From: JBKPNX01 sp046732855
GTDB taxonomy: Bacteria > Pseudomonadota > Alphaproteobacteria > Geminicoccales > Geminicoccaceae
Length of the DNA: 64,000 bases
Assembly (NCBI GenBank): GCA_046732855.1
Contig: JBKPNX010000069.1
Coordinates: 11,518 to 75,517, forward strand
Direction: 5' to 3'
Shown here: piece by piece, positions 18,337 to 26,628 of the stretch
Layout of the letters: each line of letters starts with the position of its first letter
How positions within the stretch are numbered: position 1 is the stretch's first letter
Notes under the pieces: model-generated
Seen by the model: only the letters and a program-made list of their open reading frames with translations
What the model was told of the DNA's origin: nothing
Databases searched by the model: none
Program-made: the position numbers and the translations under genes

Positions 18337-19547
18337 TGCTCACGGTCGAGGAAGCCCACGCGCGCATCGTCGCGGCGTTCGCAGCGCTGCCGCTCGAATG
18401 GGTGGATCTGGCGGCTGCCGCGGGCCGGGTGCTCGCGCGGGATCTGATCGCCGAGCGCGACCAACCGCCCGGCGATACCTCGGCGATGGATGGTTATGCG
18501 GTGCGCGCGGCCGATCTCGCGTCCGGCCATGTTACGCTGCGCCTAGTCGGCAGCGCGCCCGCGGGCCGCTCCTACGACCAGGAGCTCCAGCCAGGCGAGG
18601 CCGTGCGCATCTTCACGGGCGGCCTGTTGCCCCGGGGTGCCAATGCCGTCGCGCTGCAGGAGAACGCGCGCACCGAGGGTGATCGCGTGCGCATCGAAGG
18701 GTCGGTGCAATCGGGCGATTTCGTGCGCCCGGCCGGACTCGATTTCCGGCGCGACGAACGCGCGTTGCCGGCCGGGCGGCGCCTTACCGCGCGTGACATC
18801 GGTTTGGCGGCGGCGCTGAATCACGCCTGGTTGCCGGTGCGCCAACGACCACGCGTCGCGCTGCTCGCCACCGGCGACGAGCTGGTGCGGCCGGGGCAGC
18901 CGCTGGCCGCAACGCAGATCGTCAGTTCCAATACGGTCGCGCTCGCCGCCATGGTGCGGCAATGGGGCGGGGAGCCGGTTGATCTGGGCATCGCGCGCGA
19001 CCGGCCGGACAGCTTGGCCGAGGCCAGCGGACAGCTGCGCGGCGTCGATCTCGTGGTCACCATGGGCGGCGCTTCGGTCGGCGAGCGCGATCTGGTGCGG
19101 GACGTGCTCGGCGAGCACGGGCTCACTCTCGACTTCTGGCGGATCGCCATGCGCCCCGGCAAGCCGCTGATGTTCGGCCGGCTACATGAGGTGCCGCTGC
19201 TCGGTCTGCCCGGCAACCCGGTATCCGTCGGCGTCTGCGCCGTGTTGTTCGTGCGCGCCGCGATTTACGCCCTGCTCGGGCTCGATCCTGCGCCGCCTGA
19301 GATACCCGCAGTGCTCGGCGCGTCGCTCGACGCCAATGACGGGCGCCAGGACTATCTGCGAGGCAATGCGGTCTGGCGCCCCGACGGTCGGCTCGAAGCC
19401 GTGCCCGCAGCGCGTCAGGACAGTTCCATGCTGGCCACCTTCGCGCGCGCCGACTGCCTGATCAAGCGCGCGCCGTTCGCGCCGGCGATACCGCCGGGAA
19501 CTGCGGTTGCCGTGCTCCCGCTCGGGCCTGCGCTGGTCGGAATCTGA
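18336..19547 (+). CDS. moeA: Molybdopterin molybdenumtransferase MoeA
   Basis: Inserts molybdenum into adenylated molybdopterin. The 403-aa protein shows the N-terminal QPPGDTSAMDGYAVRA region, the MogA-like domain with TGDELV, VVTMGGASVGERD and MRPGKPLMFG, and the GLPGNPVS segment. It starts at the ATG overlapping the moaC stop by one base. moaB is absent between moaC and moeA. A gap of about 160 bp with its own promoter separates it from lexA. Confidence 0.96.
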   Translation: MLTVEEAHARIVAAFAALPLEWVDLAAAAGRVLARDLIAERDQPPGDTSAMDGYAVRAADLASGHVTLRLVGSAPAGRSYDQELQPGEAVRIFTGGLLPRGANAVALQENARTEGDRVRIEGSVQSGDFVRPAGLDFRRDERALPAGRRLTARDIGLAAALNHAWLPVRQRPRVALLATGDELVRPGQPLAATQIVSSNTVALAAMVRQWGGEPVDLGIARDRPDSLAEASGQLRGVDLVVTMGGASVGERDLVRDVLGEHGLTLDFWRIAMRPGKPLMFGRLHEVPLLGLPGNPVSVGVCAVLFVRAAIYALLGLDPAPPEIPAVLGASLDANDGRQDYLRGNAVWRPDGRLEAVPAARQDSSMLATFARADCLIKRAPFAPAIPPGTAVAVLPLGPALVGI

Positions 19548-19637
19548 CTTCTATCGGCGCGAGGAAATACTCTGTTTTTCAACCGCGCATAACGCTTGGA
19601 ATGGCCCGGCCGATCAGATATAGCATTTGACAGTTTG

Positions 19638-19666
19638 TTGACGATCACCGAGAACGTTCGTAGAAC
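19638..19666 (+). promoter_or_regulatory. lexA promoter overlapped by an SOS box
   Basis: TTGACG (19638-19643), 17 bases, then TAGAAC (19661-19666) form a good -35/-10 pair. GAAC-N7-GAAC at 19652-19666 is, on the other strand, GTTC-N7-GTTC, the alphaproteobacterial LexA box, and it covers the -10. The lexA start is 42 nt downstream. LexA bound here would block its own promoter. Confidence 0.75.
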
Positions 19667-19707
19667 ACCCGCGTAATTCCGCAGCCGCCTCAAGACCGGA
19701 GGGGAAG

Positions 19708-20394
19708 GTGCTCACGCAACGCCAGCACCAGTTGCTCCAGTTCATTCACGGGTACCTCCGCGACCATGGCGTGCCACCGTCGTTCGAGGAGATGCGCGCC
19801 GCGCTGCGGCTGCGGTCGAAATCGGGCATCCATCGCCTCATCACCGGCCTGGAAGAGCGTGGCTATATTCGCCGCCTGGCCTACCGCGCGCGCGCGCTGG
19901 AAGTGATTCGGCTGCCCAATGGCGCACGCCTGGAGCCCAACTCGACGCCGGGAGCGGCCGACGCCAATGTCGTGCAGTTCGGCCGACCGGCGGAGCAGGC
20001 CTATGAGGACTCGAGCGTCACGTTGCCGCTGTACGGGCGCATCGCCGCCGGCACGCCGATCGAAGCGCTGCGCGACCACTCGACTCAAATCCAGGTGCCG
20101 CCACATCTGCTTGGCCGCGGCGATCACTACGCCCTCGAGGTGGTCGGCGATTCCATGTGCGAGGCCGGGATCCAGGACGGCGACCTGATCGTGATCGAAC
20201 GCGCCGACGGCGCCGCCAACGGCGACATCGTGGTGGCGCTGATCGATGACAGCGAGGTCACCCTGAAGCGGTTGCGTTGCAAGGGCCAGACGGTGGCGCT
20301 CGAAGCGGCCAATGCCCAATACGAGACGCGGATCTTCGGCCCGAACCGGGTCAAGGTGCAAGGCCGTCTGGTCGGGCTGATGCGGCGCTATTAG
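19708..20394 (+). CDS. lexA: LexA repressor / SOS regulator
   Basis: Represses SOS genes and cleaves itself when stimulated by RecA filaments. The 228-aa protein has an N-terminal winged helix (residues 1-65, with SFEEMRAALRLRSKSGIHRLI) and a C-terminal S24 peptidase domain. The scissile Ala114-Gly115 bond sits in RIAAGTP, and the catalytic dyad is Ser149 (GDSM) and Lys187 (VTLKRL). The start is GTG behind a GAGGGGAA site. The upstream promoter overlaps its own SOS box, so it is autoregulated. Placement after moeA is typical of Alphaproteobacteria. Confidence 0.97.
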   Translation: MLTQRQHQLLQFIHGYLRDHGVPPSFEEMRAALRLRSKSGIHRLITGLEERGYIRRLAYRARALEVIRLPNGARLEPNSTPGAADANVVQFGRPAEQAYEDSSVTLPLYGRIAAGTPIEALRDHSTQIQVPPHLLGRGDHYALEVVGDSMCEAGIQDGDLIVIERADGAANGDIVVALIDDSEVTLKRLRCKGQTVALEAANAQYETRIFGPNRVKVQGRLVGLMRRY

Positions 20395-20476
20395 CGGCCC
20401 CGGCCTGACCGGGTCCGGTCTCCAGGCACGGGATAGACGGATCGCCGACCCGAAGCCAGACGCCCGCTGCGGCGTT

Positions 20477-21289
20477 TCAGGCCGCTGTCGGCTCGCGCTC
20501 GAGGCACTCCAGCACCTGGTCGACGTGATCGGTGATGACCGCCGCGACGCCCGCATCCAGGTGCTGCCGTGCGCGCCAGCCGTCGTTAAGGGTATACAGC
20601 ACCACGGGAATGCCCGCGGCCACGAGCGCCGCCCGCTGCCGGCCGATAATCCGGCGGTGATTGAGGTGCATCGTGGTGCAGGCGTACTCCGCCATCAGCT
20701 CCCGCCACCGGCGCGGCAGGGTGCCGGCGAGGTAGCCGCGCGGCAGCTCCGGCGCCAGATCGCGCGCCACCGCCAGACACGCGGGCGCGAAGCTGGAGAC
20801 CAATGGCGCCGGACGGTCGCGCGGCCACAGCTCGAGCAGCGTCGACACGGTCACCTGCGCGGTCTCCACCTCCCGCCTGGCGCAGGGCTTGATCTCGACG
20901 TTGATCCCGAGGTCGAGCTCGGCGCACAGCGCGAGCGCCTGCTGCAGCGTCGGCACCGGCTCGCCGCGGAACGCGGCGCCGAACCAGCTCCCGGCGTCCA
21001 GGCGCCTGGTCTCGGCGAACGTGGTCGCGGCGACCGCGCCCCGCCCGTCGGTGGTCCGTTCCAGGCAATCGTCGTGGAACAGGATCGGATGGCCGTCCCG
21101 GGTCAGCTTGACGTCGAACTCGATCCAGCTCGCGCCGAGCTCCTTGGCCTGCTTGATGCTCGCGAGCGTGTTCTCGGGCGCCGCGCCAGCCGCCCCGCGG
21201 TGACCGATCACCCGCGGCAGCCGGAGCGGCGTTGCGGTTTCGATGGCTGCTGCCGCCGATGGCGGACGGTCGCCCGCCGCCCGGGTCAT
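20477..21289 (-). CDS. Glycerophosphodiester phosphodiesterase
   Basis: Hydrolyses glycerophosphodiesters from phospholipid turnover to glycerol-3-phosphate and an alcohol. The 270-aa TIM barrel begins with the family motif VIGHRGAAGAAPENT, and SWIEFDVKLTRDGHPILFHDD holds the metal-binding Glu/Asp and catalytic His. There is no signal peptide, so it is the cytosolic UgpQ-like form. The ATG at 21289 overlaps the stop of the upstream glucan gene by 4 nt; the open frame extends much further, but that part is a shadow of the glucan gene. Coupling fits osmoregulated glucan synthesis, which uses phospholipid-derived phosphoglycerol groups; this link is inferred. Confidence 0.93.
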   Translation of the reverse strand: MTRAAGDRPPSAAAAIETATPLRLPRVIGHRGAAGAAPENTLASIKQAKELGASWIEFDVKLTRDGHPILFHDDCLERTTDGRGAVAATTFAETRRLDAGSWFGAAFRGEPVPTLQQALALCAELDLGINVEIKPCARREVETAQVTVSTLLELWPRDRPAPLVSSFAPACLAVARDLAPELPRGYLAGTLPRRWRELMAEYACTTMHLNHRRIIGRQRAALVAAGIPVVLYTLNDGWRARQHLDAGVAAVITDHVDQVLECLEREPTAA

Positions 21290-22842
21290 GCCGTCCACTG
21301 ATAGACCCAGGTCTCGCTCAGCGCTTTGTCGCCGAGGCGCAGGGTGCAGCGCAACTCGACGGGGTCGCTGCCGCCGGGACGGAGGTCGAACGACACCCGC
21401 CAGCCGCCCGTGACCTCGTTCTTGCGCGTGATCAGCTGGGTCACCTCGCCATTCGCGACCGCCACCGCCGCTTCGACCGGGGCATCGGCCGGCAGGTCCT
21501 TCGCCTGGCCGCCCTGGAAGTCGAGCACGAACTTGCGGCTCTCGCCGTCGGGCGGCGAGCCGCCCATGCCGACGCGCGTCGCCGCGATCTGCGCCAGCTC
21601 GGGCTTGACCGGCGCCTCCATGGACCAATACAGCCGGTATTTGAAGCGCCACTCCGAGCCAGCCTCGACCGGCGCGCGCGGCACCCAGAACGCGACGATA
21701 TTGTCGTTGACCTCGGCCGGGCTCGGAATTTCGATCAGACGGAGGTGGCCCTGGCCCCAGCCCTCCACCGGCTCGACCCAGAGGCTCGGGCGCAGGCCGT
21801 AGCGCGCCTCGAGGTCCTCGTATTCCTCGAACGCGCGCGTGCGCTGCATGAGCCCGAACCCCTTAGGGTCCTTGTCGCTGAACAGCGACAGCCGAAGCTG
21901 CTCCGGATTGACCAGGGGTCGCCAGAACCATTCACCCGTACCGGACCAGATCTGCAGCCCCTCGGAATCGTGCACCTGCGGGCGGAAGTCGTCGACGCCC
22001 TGCCGGTCGTTCGGGCCGAACAGGAACATGCTGGTGAGCGGCGCAATGCCGAGCAGCTCGATCGCCTGGCGCGGGTACAGCGTCGCCTCGACGTCCATGA
22101 CCGTGGCGTCGCCCGGCCGTATTTTGAAGCTGAAGGCCCCGCTCAGGCTCGGCCCGTCGAGCAGGGCATGCAGGACAATCTGCTCCGCGCCCGGCGCGGG
22201 GCGTTCCAGCCAGAAGCGGCGAAACGCCGGGAATTCCTCCTGCTTCGGCAGACCCGTGTCGATCGCCACGCCGCGCGCCGAGATGCCGTAGCGCTGATTG
22301 CGGCCGAGCGCGCGGAAGTAGCTGGCGCCGACGAACACCGCAAGCTCGTCGAGATAGTCGGGCCGATTCAGCGGCGCGTGCAGCCGGAAACCGGCGAAGC
22401 CAAGGTCCTCGGGAAAGTCGGGCTTGAAGCCGTTTTGGCCGAAGTCGAACAGCTCCGGGGTGTAGAGCACCTCGCGTGCCACCCCATCGGCCACTTCATA
22501 GATGTGCACGGGTGTCTTGAAGTGGTAGCCGAGGTGGAAGAACTGCGCCTCGACGTCCAGCCCCAGCCCATGCCACAGTGCCATGTCAGGGCGGAACCGG
22601 ATCGCGCGGTGCTGGTCATAGTCGAGTTCGGCCAGCACCTCCGGCAGGGCGCCATCCGCAGGCTCGAAAGGTCGGGTCGCCAGAGCGCGCGCCCGCTCCC
22701 GGAGCAGATCCGGCGAGAACGGCTCCGGCTCGCCCAGACGCACTCCAGCTGACTCCTCGCCGTGGCCCGATGAGCGCACCGCGGCCGCCGCCGCGCAAAA
22801 GCCAATGATGCCGGACAGCAAATCGCGACGGGACGGGGTCAT
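21286..22842 (-). CDS. Periplasmic glucan biosynthesis protein, OpgD/OpgG family
   Basis: 518-aa protein of the MdoG/OpgG/OpgD family, which acts in the periplasm on the backbone of osmoregulated glucans. The N-terminus has a twin-arginine-type signal (SRRDLLSGIIGF, hydrophobic to about residue 22), as in OpgD. The body shows family motifs such as RPDMALWHGLG, FGQNGFKPDFPEDLGFAGFR in the jelly-roll domain, and WVEPVEGWGQGHL. Presence of a Tat signal favours OpgD, but OpgG and OpgD are hard to separate. It is first in a two-gene operon with a GDPD. The OpgH synthase is not in the window. Confidence 0.88.
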   Translation of the reverse strand: MTPSRRDLLSGIIGFCAAAAAVRSSGHGEESAGVRLGEPEPFSPDLLRERARALATRPFEPADGALPEVLAELDYDQHRAIRFRPDMALWHGLGLDVEAQFFHLGYHFKTPVHIYEVADGVAREVLYTPELFDFGQNGFKPDFPEDLGFAGFRLHAPLNRPDYLDELAVFVGASYFRALGRNQRYGISARGVAIDTGLPKQEEFPAFRRFWLERPAPGAEQIVLHALLDGPSLSGAFSFKIRPGDATVMDVEATLYPRQAIELLGIAPLTSMFLFGPNDRQGVDDFRPQVHDSEGLQIWSGTGEWFWRPLVNPEQLRLSLFSDKDPKGFGLMQRTRAFEEYEDLEARYGLRPSLWVEPVEGWGQGHLRLIEIPSPAEVNDNIVAFWVPRAPVEAGSEWRFKYRLYWSMEAPVKPELAQIAATRVGMGGSPPDGESRKFVLDFQGGQAKDLPADAPVEAAVAVANGEVTQLITRKNEVTGGWRVSFDLRPGGSDPVELRCTLRLGDKALSETWVYQWTA

Positions 22843-22940
22843 CGGTGGCTCATTTCCGGGTTCTGGTTCGAAGATAAGGCGTTGTAGAGTTAAGAAGTTC
22901 CGAGCTGTGAGATATAGGATGGCGAAGCGGAGGTGACACG

Positions 22941-24287
22941 ATGGTCCGACCGGTCCACGTGATCGGGGGCGGGCTCGCCGGCAGCGAGGCGGCCTGGCAG
23001 CTGGCGCAGGCGGGTATTTCCGTGATCCTCCATGAGATGCGCCCGACCCGGCCGACCGCCGCGCACAAGACCGGCACGCTCGCCGAGCTGGTCTGCTCCA
23101 ACTCGTTCCGCTCGGACGACAGCATGCATAACGCGGTCGGCCTGCTGCATGAGGAGATGCGCCGCTGCGGTTCCCTTATCATGCGCGCGGGCGATGCGCA
23201 CAAGCTGCCGGCAGGCGGCGCGCTCGCGGTCGATCGCGACGGCTTTGCCGCAGCGGTGCAGCAGGCGCTGGAGGGCAACGCTCTGGTCGAGATCCGCCGC
23301 GAGGCGCTGCCGGACCTGCCCGATGCCTCCTGCGGCCACGTGATCGTCGCGACCGGTCCCCTGACCTCGCCCGAGCTCGCGGATTCCATTCGCCGCGTGA
23401 CCGGAGAGGCCGCGCTCGCGTTCTTCGATGCGATCGCGCCGATCGTGCATCGCGACAGCATCGACTTCGAGGTGGCCTGGCTGCAATCCCGCTACGACAA
23501 GCGGGGCCCTGCCGGCACCGGCGCCGACTATGTCAACTGTCCGCTCGACGAGGCCGAATACCGGGCATTCGTCGCGGCGCTCTGCGCCGGCGCCAAGCAC
23601 GAGTTCAAGGACTGGGAGACCTCGACTCCCTACTTCGAGGGCTGCCTGCCGGTCGAGGTGATGGCGGAACGGGGCGCAGACACGCTGCGCTACGGGCCGA
23701 TGAAGCCGGTCGGGTTGGTCGACCCGCGTACGGGGCGGCGGCCATTCGCGGTGGTCCAGCTGCGCCAGGACAACGCGCTCGGCACGCTGTTCAACATGGT
23801 CGGCTTTCAGACCAAGCTGACCTACGGCGAGCAGAAGCGCATCTTCCGCATGATCCCGGGGCTCGAGCGCGCCGAGTTCGCGCGCCTGGGCGGGGTGCAC
23901 CGCAACACCTTCATCAACAGCCCGCGTCTACTCGACCCGCAACTGCGCCTCAAGATGATGCCCCACATCCGCTTCGCCGGCCAGATCACCGGAGTCGAGG
24001 GCTACGTCGAGAGCGCCGCGATCGGCCTGCTCGCGGGCCGCTTCGTCGCCGCCGAGATTACCGGCGAGCCGATCGTCACGCCGCCGGCGACGACCGCGCT
24101 CGGCGCGCTGCTCGCGCACATCACCCAGGGCGCCGAGGCGGCGACGTTTCAGCCGATGAACATCAACTTCGGCCTGTTTCCACCGCTCGACCAGCTGCTC
24201 GAGAAGGCCGAGCGCAAGCCAGCGCTGGCGCGGCGCGCATTGGCCGAGCTCGATGCGTGGCTGGCCCGGCCGGCCAAGGCGGCGTAG
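22941..24287 (+). CDS. trmFO: Methylenetetrahydrofolate-tRNA-(uracil-5-)-methyltransferase TrmFO
   Basis: FAD- and folate-dependent enzyme that makes 5-methyluridine at position 54 in the T-loop of tRNAs. The 448-aa protein has the FAD-binding start VHVIGGGLAGSEAA, the LVCSNSFRSDD motif, the QLRQDNALGTLFNMVGFQTKL segment around catalytic residues, and the GQITGVEGYVESAA C-terminal region. Length is normal. The ATG follows GGAGGTG at good spacing. It is divergent from the glucan gene, and a methyltransferase follows 16 nt later. Confidence 0.96.
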   Translation: MVRPVHVIGGGLAGSEAAWQLAQAGISVILHEMRPTRPTAAHKTGTLAELVCSNSFRSDDSMHNAVGLLHEEMRRCGSLIMRAGDAHKLPAGGALAVDRDGFAAAVQQALEGNALVEIRREALPDLPDASCGHVIVATGPLTSPELADSIRRVTGEAALAFFDAIAPIVHRDSIDFEVAWLQSRYDKRGPAGTGADYVNCPLDEAEYRAFVAALCAGAKHEFKDWETSTPYFEGCLPVEVMAERGADTLRYGPMKPVGLVDPRTGRRPFAVVQLRQDNALGTLFNMVGFQTKLTYGEQKRIFRMIPGLERAEFARLGGVHRNTFINSPRLLDPQLRLKMMPHIRFAGQITGVEGYVESAAIGLLAGRFVAAEITGEPIVTPPATTALGALLAHITQGAEAATFQPMNINFGLFPPLDQLLEKAERKPALARRALAELDAWLARPAKAA

Positions 24288-24303
24288 GCGCATCGGAGCC
24301 ATC

Positions 24304-25170
24304 ATGGCCGATCAGCCCGCCTCGGCGAACGCGGCTCAGGCCGAGTATTGGAACTCGGCGCCGGCGCAAACCTGGGTCGACTGTCAGGCGGCGCTCGACC
24401 AGCGGCTCGCGCCGCTGACCGAGCTGTTGATGGCGCGCGCGGGCGTCGGCTCCGGCGAGTGCGTGATCGATGTCGGATGCGGCACCGGCACGACCACACT
24501 GCAGCTCGCCGCCGCCGTCGGTGCCCATGGCTCGGTGCTCGCGATCGACATCTCGGACCCTCTGCTCGCGGTGGCGCGCCGGCGCTGTCTCGAGGGGGGC
24601 CACGCCAAGGTCCGACTGATTCGCGCCGACGCCCAGACCCACAGGTTCGAGCGCGGCTGCCATGATCTCGTGGTCTCGCGCTTCGGCGTGATGTTCTTCG
24701 ACGATCCCGTCGCCGCGTTTCGCAATTTGGCCGGCGCGCTGCGCCCGCGCGGCCGGCTGGCGTTTGCCTCCTGGGGGCCGCTCGAGGCGAACCCCTGGTT
24801 CGCGCTGCCGCTCCAGGTCGGCATCGAGCGGCTCGGTCCGCCGGCCCCGCAGCCGCGCCGCGCGCCCGGCCCGTTGGCGCTGAGCGAACCGGACTACGTC
24901 CAAGAGATCCTGAGCGCGGCCGGATTCGCCGAGGTCCTGATCGAGCGGACCCAGATCTCTTTGCCCGGCGCGCCCAGCGCGCGCGAGGAAGCCCAGCTCG
25001 CGGGGCAGGTCGGTCCGCTGGCGCGGCTGCTGCGCGAGCGGGTCGCCGACGCCGCAACGCGCGCCGACCTGATCGGTGCGCTGACGGAGCGCCTGGCGCC
25101 CTATCTGACTGCTGAGGGCATCCGCATGCCCGCGGTGGTCCACCTCGTCACGGCGAGCGCGCCCGGATGA
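24304..25170 (+). CDS. SAM-dependent methyltransferase (class I)
   Basis: 288-aa Rossmann-fold methyltransferase. SAM-binding motif I is clear (VIDVGCGTGTTTLQLA), followed by an acidic loop (LAIDIS) and the post-I motif DLVVSRFGVMFFDDP of the UbiE/Methyltransf_11 group. The start at ATG 24304 is closest to the conserved N-terminus (AEYWNSAPAQTW). It lies just after trmFO and is likely cotranscribed. Substrate unknown; similar proteins act on small molecules rather than tRNA. Confidence 0.87.
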   Translation: MADQPASANAAQAEYWNSAPAQTWVDCQAALDQRLAPLTELLMARAGVGSGECVIDVGCGTGTTTLQLAAAVGAHGSVLAIDISDPLLAVARRRCLEGGHAKVRLIRADAQTHRFERGCHDLVVSRFGVMFFDDPVAAFRNLAGALRPRGRLAFASWGPLEANPWFALPLQVGIERLGPPAPQPRRAPGPLALSEPDYVQEILSAAGFAEVLIERTQISLPGAPSAREEAQLAGQVGPLARLLRERVADAATRADLIGALTERLAPYLTAEGIRMPAVVHLVTASAPG

Positions 25171-25188
25171 GGGCGGAGCCGTGCGATC

Positions 25189-25680
25189 TCAGCGCGCCGG
25201 CGAGGCCGTCGCCGCCAGCCGGTGCAGCGCGTCCGGCTGCAGGCTGAGCGTGACCACGGCCTCCTCGCGCGCGCCGATGCGCCGGTAGAAGGCGCGGCCG
25301 GCCGCGTTGCGTTCGAGCGCGTTCCAGAACAGATAGCGGCCGCCGTCGTCGAGACAGGCGCGCGCGACGGCAGCCATCAACGCCCGCCCGATCCCCTGCC
25401 GGCGGGCCTCGGGCACGACGTAAAGGTCGCTGACGTACATCCCGCGCGCCGCGTGCTCGGTGTCGTAGCTTTGGCAGAACAGCACGTAGCCGAGCGCGCG
25501 GCGGCCCGTTTCGGCGAGCAGGACACTGAAGCGGGGCGCCGCGCCGAAGCCGTTGACCAAGAGGTCGTCCACGGTCAGGGCGGTGCCGGCCTTAGCTTCC
25601 TCGTCATCCAGCAGGCGGACGAGAGCGACGATTTCCGGCGCATCTTCGGCCGTGGCGGCGCGGATCGTCCAGTCCGTCAC
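25189..25680 (-). CDS. GNAT-family N-acetyltransferase
   Basis: 163-aa acetyltransferase. The acetyl-CoA-binding motif A is visible in YVSDLYVVPEARRQGIGRALM (R-x-x-G-I-G), preceded by a GYVLFCQSY beta-strand. The likely start is GTG 25680, whose GTGA overlaps the stop of the upstream deacylase gene; earlier codons of the open frame are not conserved-looking. It is last in a three-gene set with ArgE-like and aspartoacylase-like enzymes, so it may act on an amino-acid or polyamine substrate. That is only contextual. Confidence 0.85.
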   Translation of the reverse strand: MTDWTIRAATAEDAPEIVALVRLLDDEEAKAGTALTVDDLLVNGFGAAPRFSVLLAETGRRALGYVLFCQSYDTEHAARGMYVSDLYVVPEARRQGIGRALMAAVARACLDDGGRYLFWNALERNAAGRAFYRRIGAREEAVVTLSLQPDALHRLAATASPAR

Positions 25681-26624
25681 GCGACGAACCGTCCGAGCCG
25701 CACCGCGGTGAACCCCGGCGCGAGGCGACGCGAGGGCATGATCAGCACGCACCGGTCATACGGCGTGCGGATCGGCAGGGCGCCGTCGTAGGCGATCACG
25801 GTGCCGGCTTGGGGTATCACCTCGAGGCCCTTGAACTCCTGGGTGAAGCGGAAGCGACCGGCGGCGACGGTTACCGCCTGAGTGACCTCGACCACCCGCT
25901 GCGGCTTCCTTGCGGGCGGGCGCCCCAGCCGGTCGAGCAGCCGGGGCTCGACCACCTCGAGCGCCGCGAGGAACTGGCGGCAGGCCGCAATCGCCACCCT
26001 CACGCTGCGTCTCGCCCAATGCTGGCCGCATTCGACCAGCACAGCGGTACGCGGGCTGTCGGGGTCGCCGAACGCGCCGAAATCCCGGATGCGCGCGCCG
26101 TTGCGATGCCCCGCGTCGGCGACGATGCAGGCCGGAAAACCCATCGCGGCGGCCAGGCGCCGGCCCTTGTCCGTGACGCCGGTCAGCAGCAGGGGTGGCG
26201 CTGCCGACTGCATGGAATGGATGTCTAGCAGGAAATCGGCGTTCTCGATCAGCGGCCGCAGCTCGCGCGCCCGCTCGAGCTCGCGCGAGCGGCGCGGGCC
26301 GTCCAGGGTCGCCGGGCTCCAGACCCGGTTCAGATCTTCGTCGAGATAGCGGGACGCCTTGGGATTTTCAGGGTCGAACGCATCGAAGGCGGCGAGATTG
26401 ACGAACGCGAGCGACATACGTCCCCGGCACGGCCGGATGCCGCGCTCGATCAGGCGCAGCAGCGCCCAGGCGCCGCACAGCTCGTTGCCGTGCACGAGCG
26501 CGGTGATGACCGCGTGCGGGCCAGGCTGACCGCCCTCGAACGTGGTCACGCCGGGGATCCCGCGGTTGCCGCGGCGGTGGACGCCAAGATCCGGCGCGGC
26601 GATCTCGACGGCAAGGCCAGCCAT
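25677..26624 (-). CDS. Succinylglutamate desuccinylase / aspartoacylase family protein
   Basis: 315-aa zinc carboxypeptidase-like enzyme of the AstE/AspA family, which cleaves N-acyl amino acids. The zinc ligands appear in VHGNE (His and Glu) and in LLDIHSM (His). The C-terminal beta domain follows. The ATG lies 5 nt from the ArgE-like gene's stop, so it is coupled to it. Together with the ArgE-like deacetylase it suggests a small N-acyl-amino-acid salvage operon. The natural acyl substrate cannot be read off. Confidence 0.87.
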   Translation of the reverse strand: MAGLAVEIAAPDLGVHRRGNRGIPGVTTFEGGQPGPHAVITALVHGNELCGAWALLRLIERGIRPCRGRMSLAFVNLAAFDAFDPENPKASRYLDEDLNRVWSPATLDGPRRSRELERARELRPLIENADFLLDIHSMQSAAPPLLLTGVTDKGRRLAAAMGFPACIVADAGHRNGARIRDFGAFGDPDSPRTAVLVECGQHWARRSVRVAIAACRQFLAALEVVEPRLLDRLGRPPARKPQRVVEVTQAVTVAAGRFRFTQEFKGLEVIPQAGTVIAYDGALPIRTPYDRCVLIMPSRRLAPGFTAVRLGRFVA

Positions 26625-26628
26625 CGGG

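Noticed and set aside
21290..21652. A 121-codon upstream extension of the GDPD frame
   Set aside because: It lies inside the glucan gene in another frame and is Gly/Arg-rich with no GDPD similarity.
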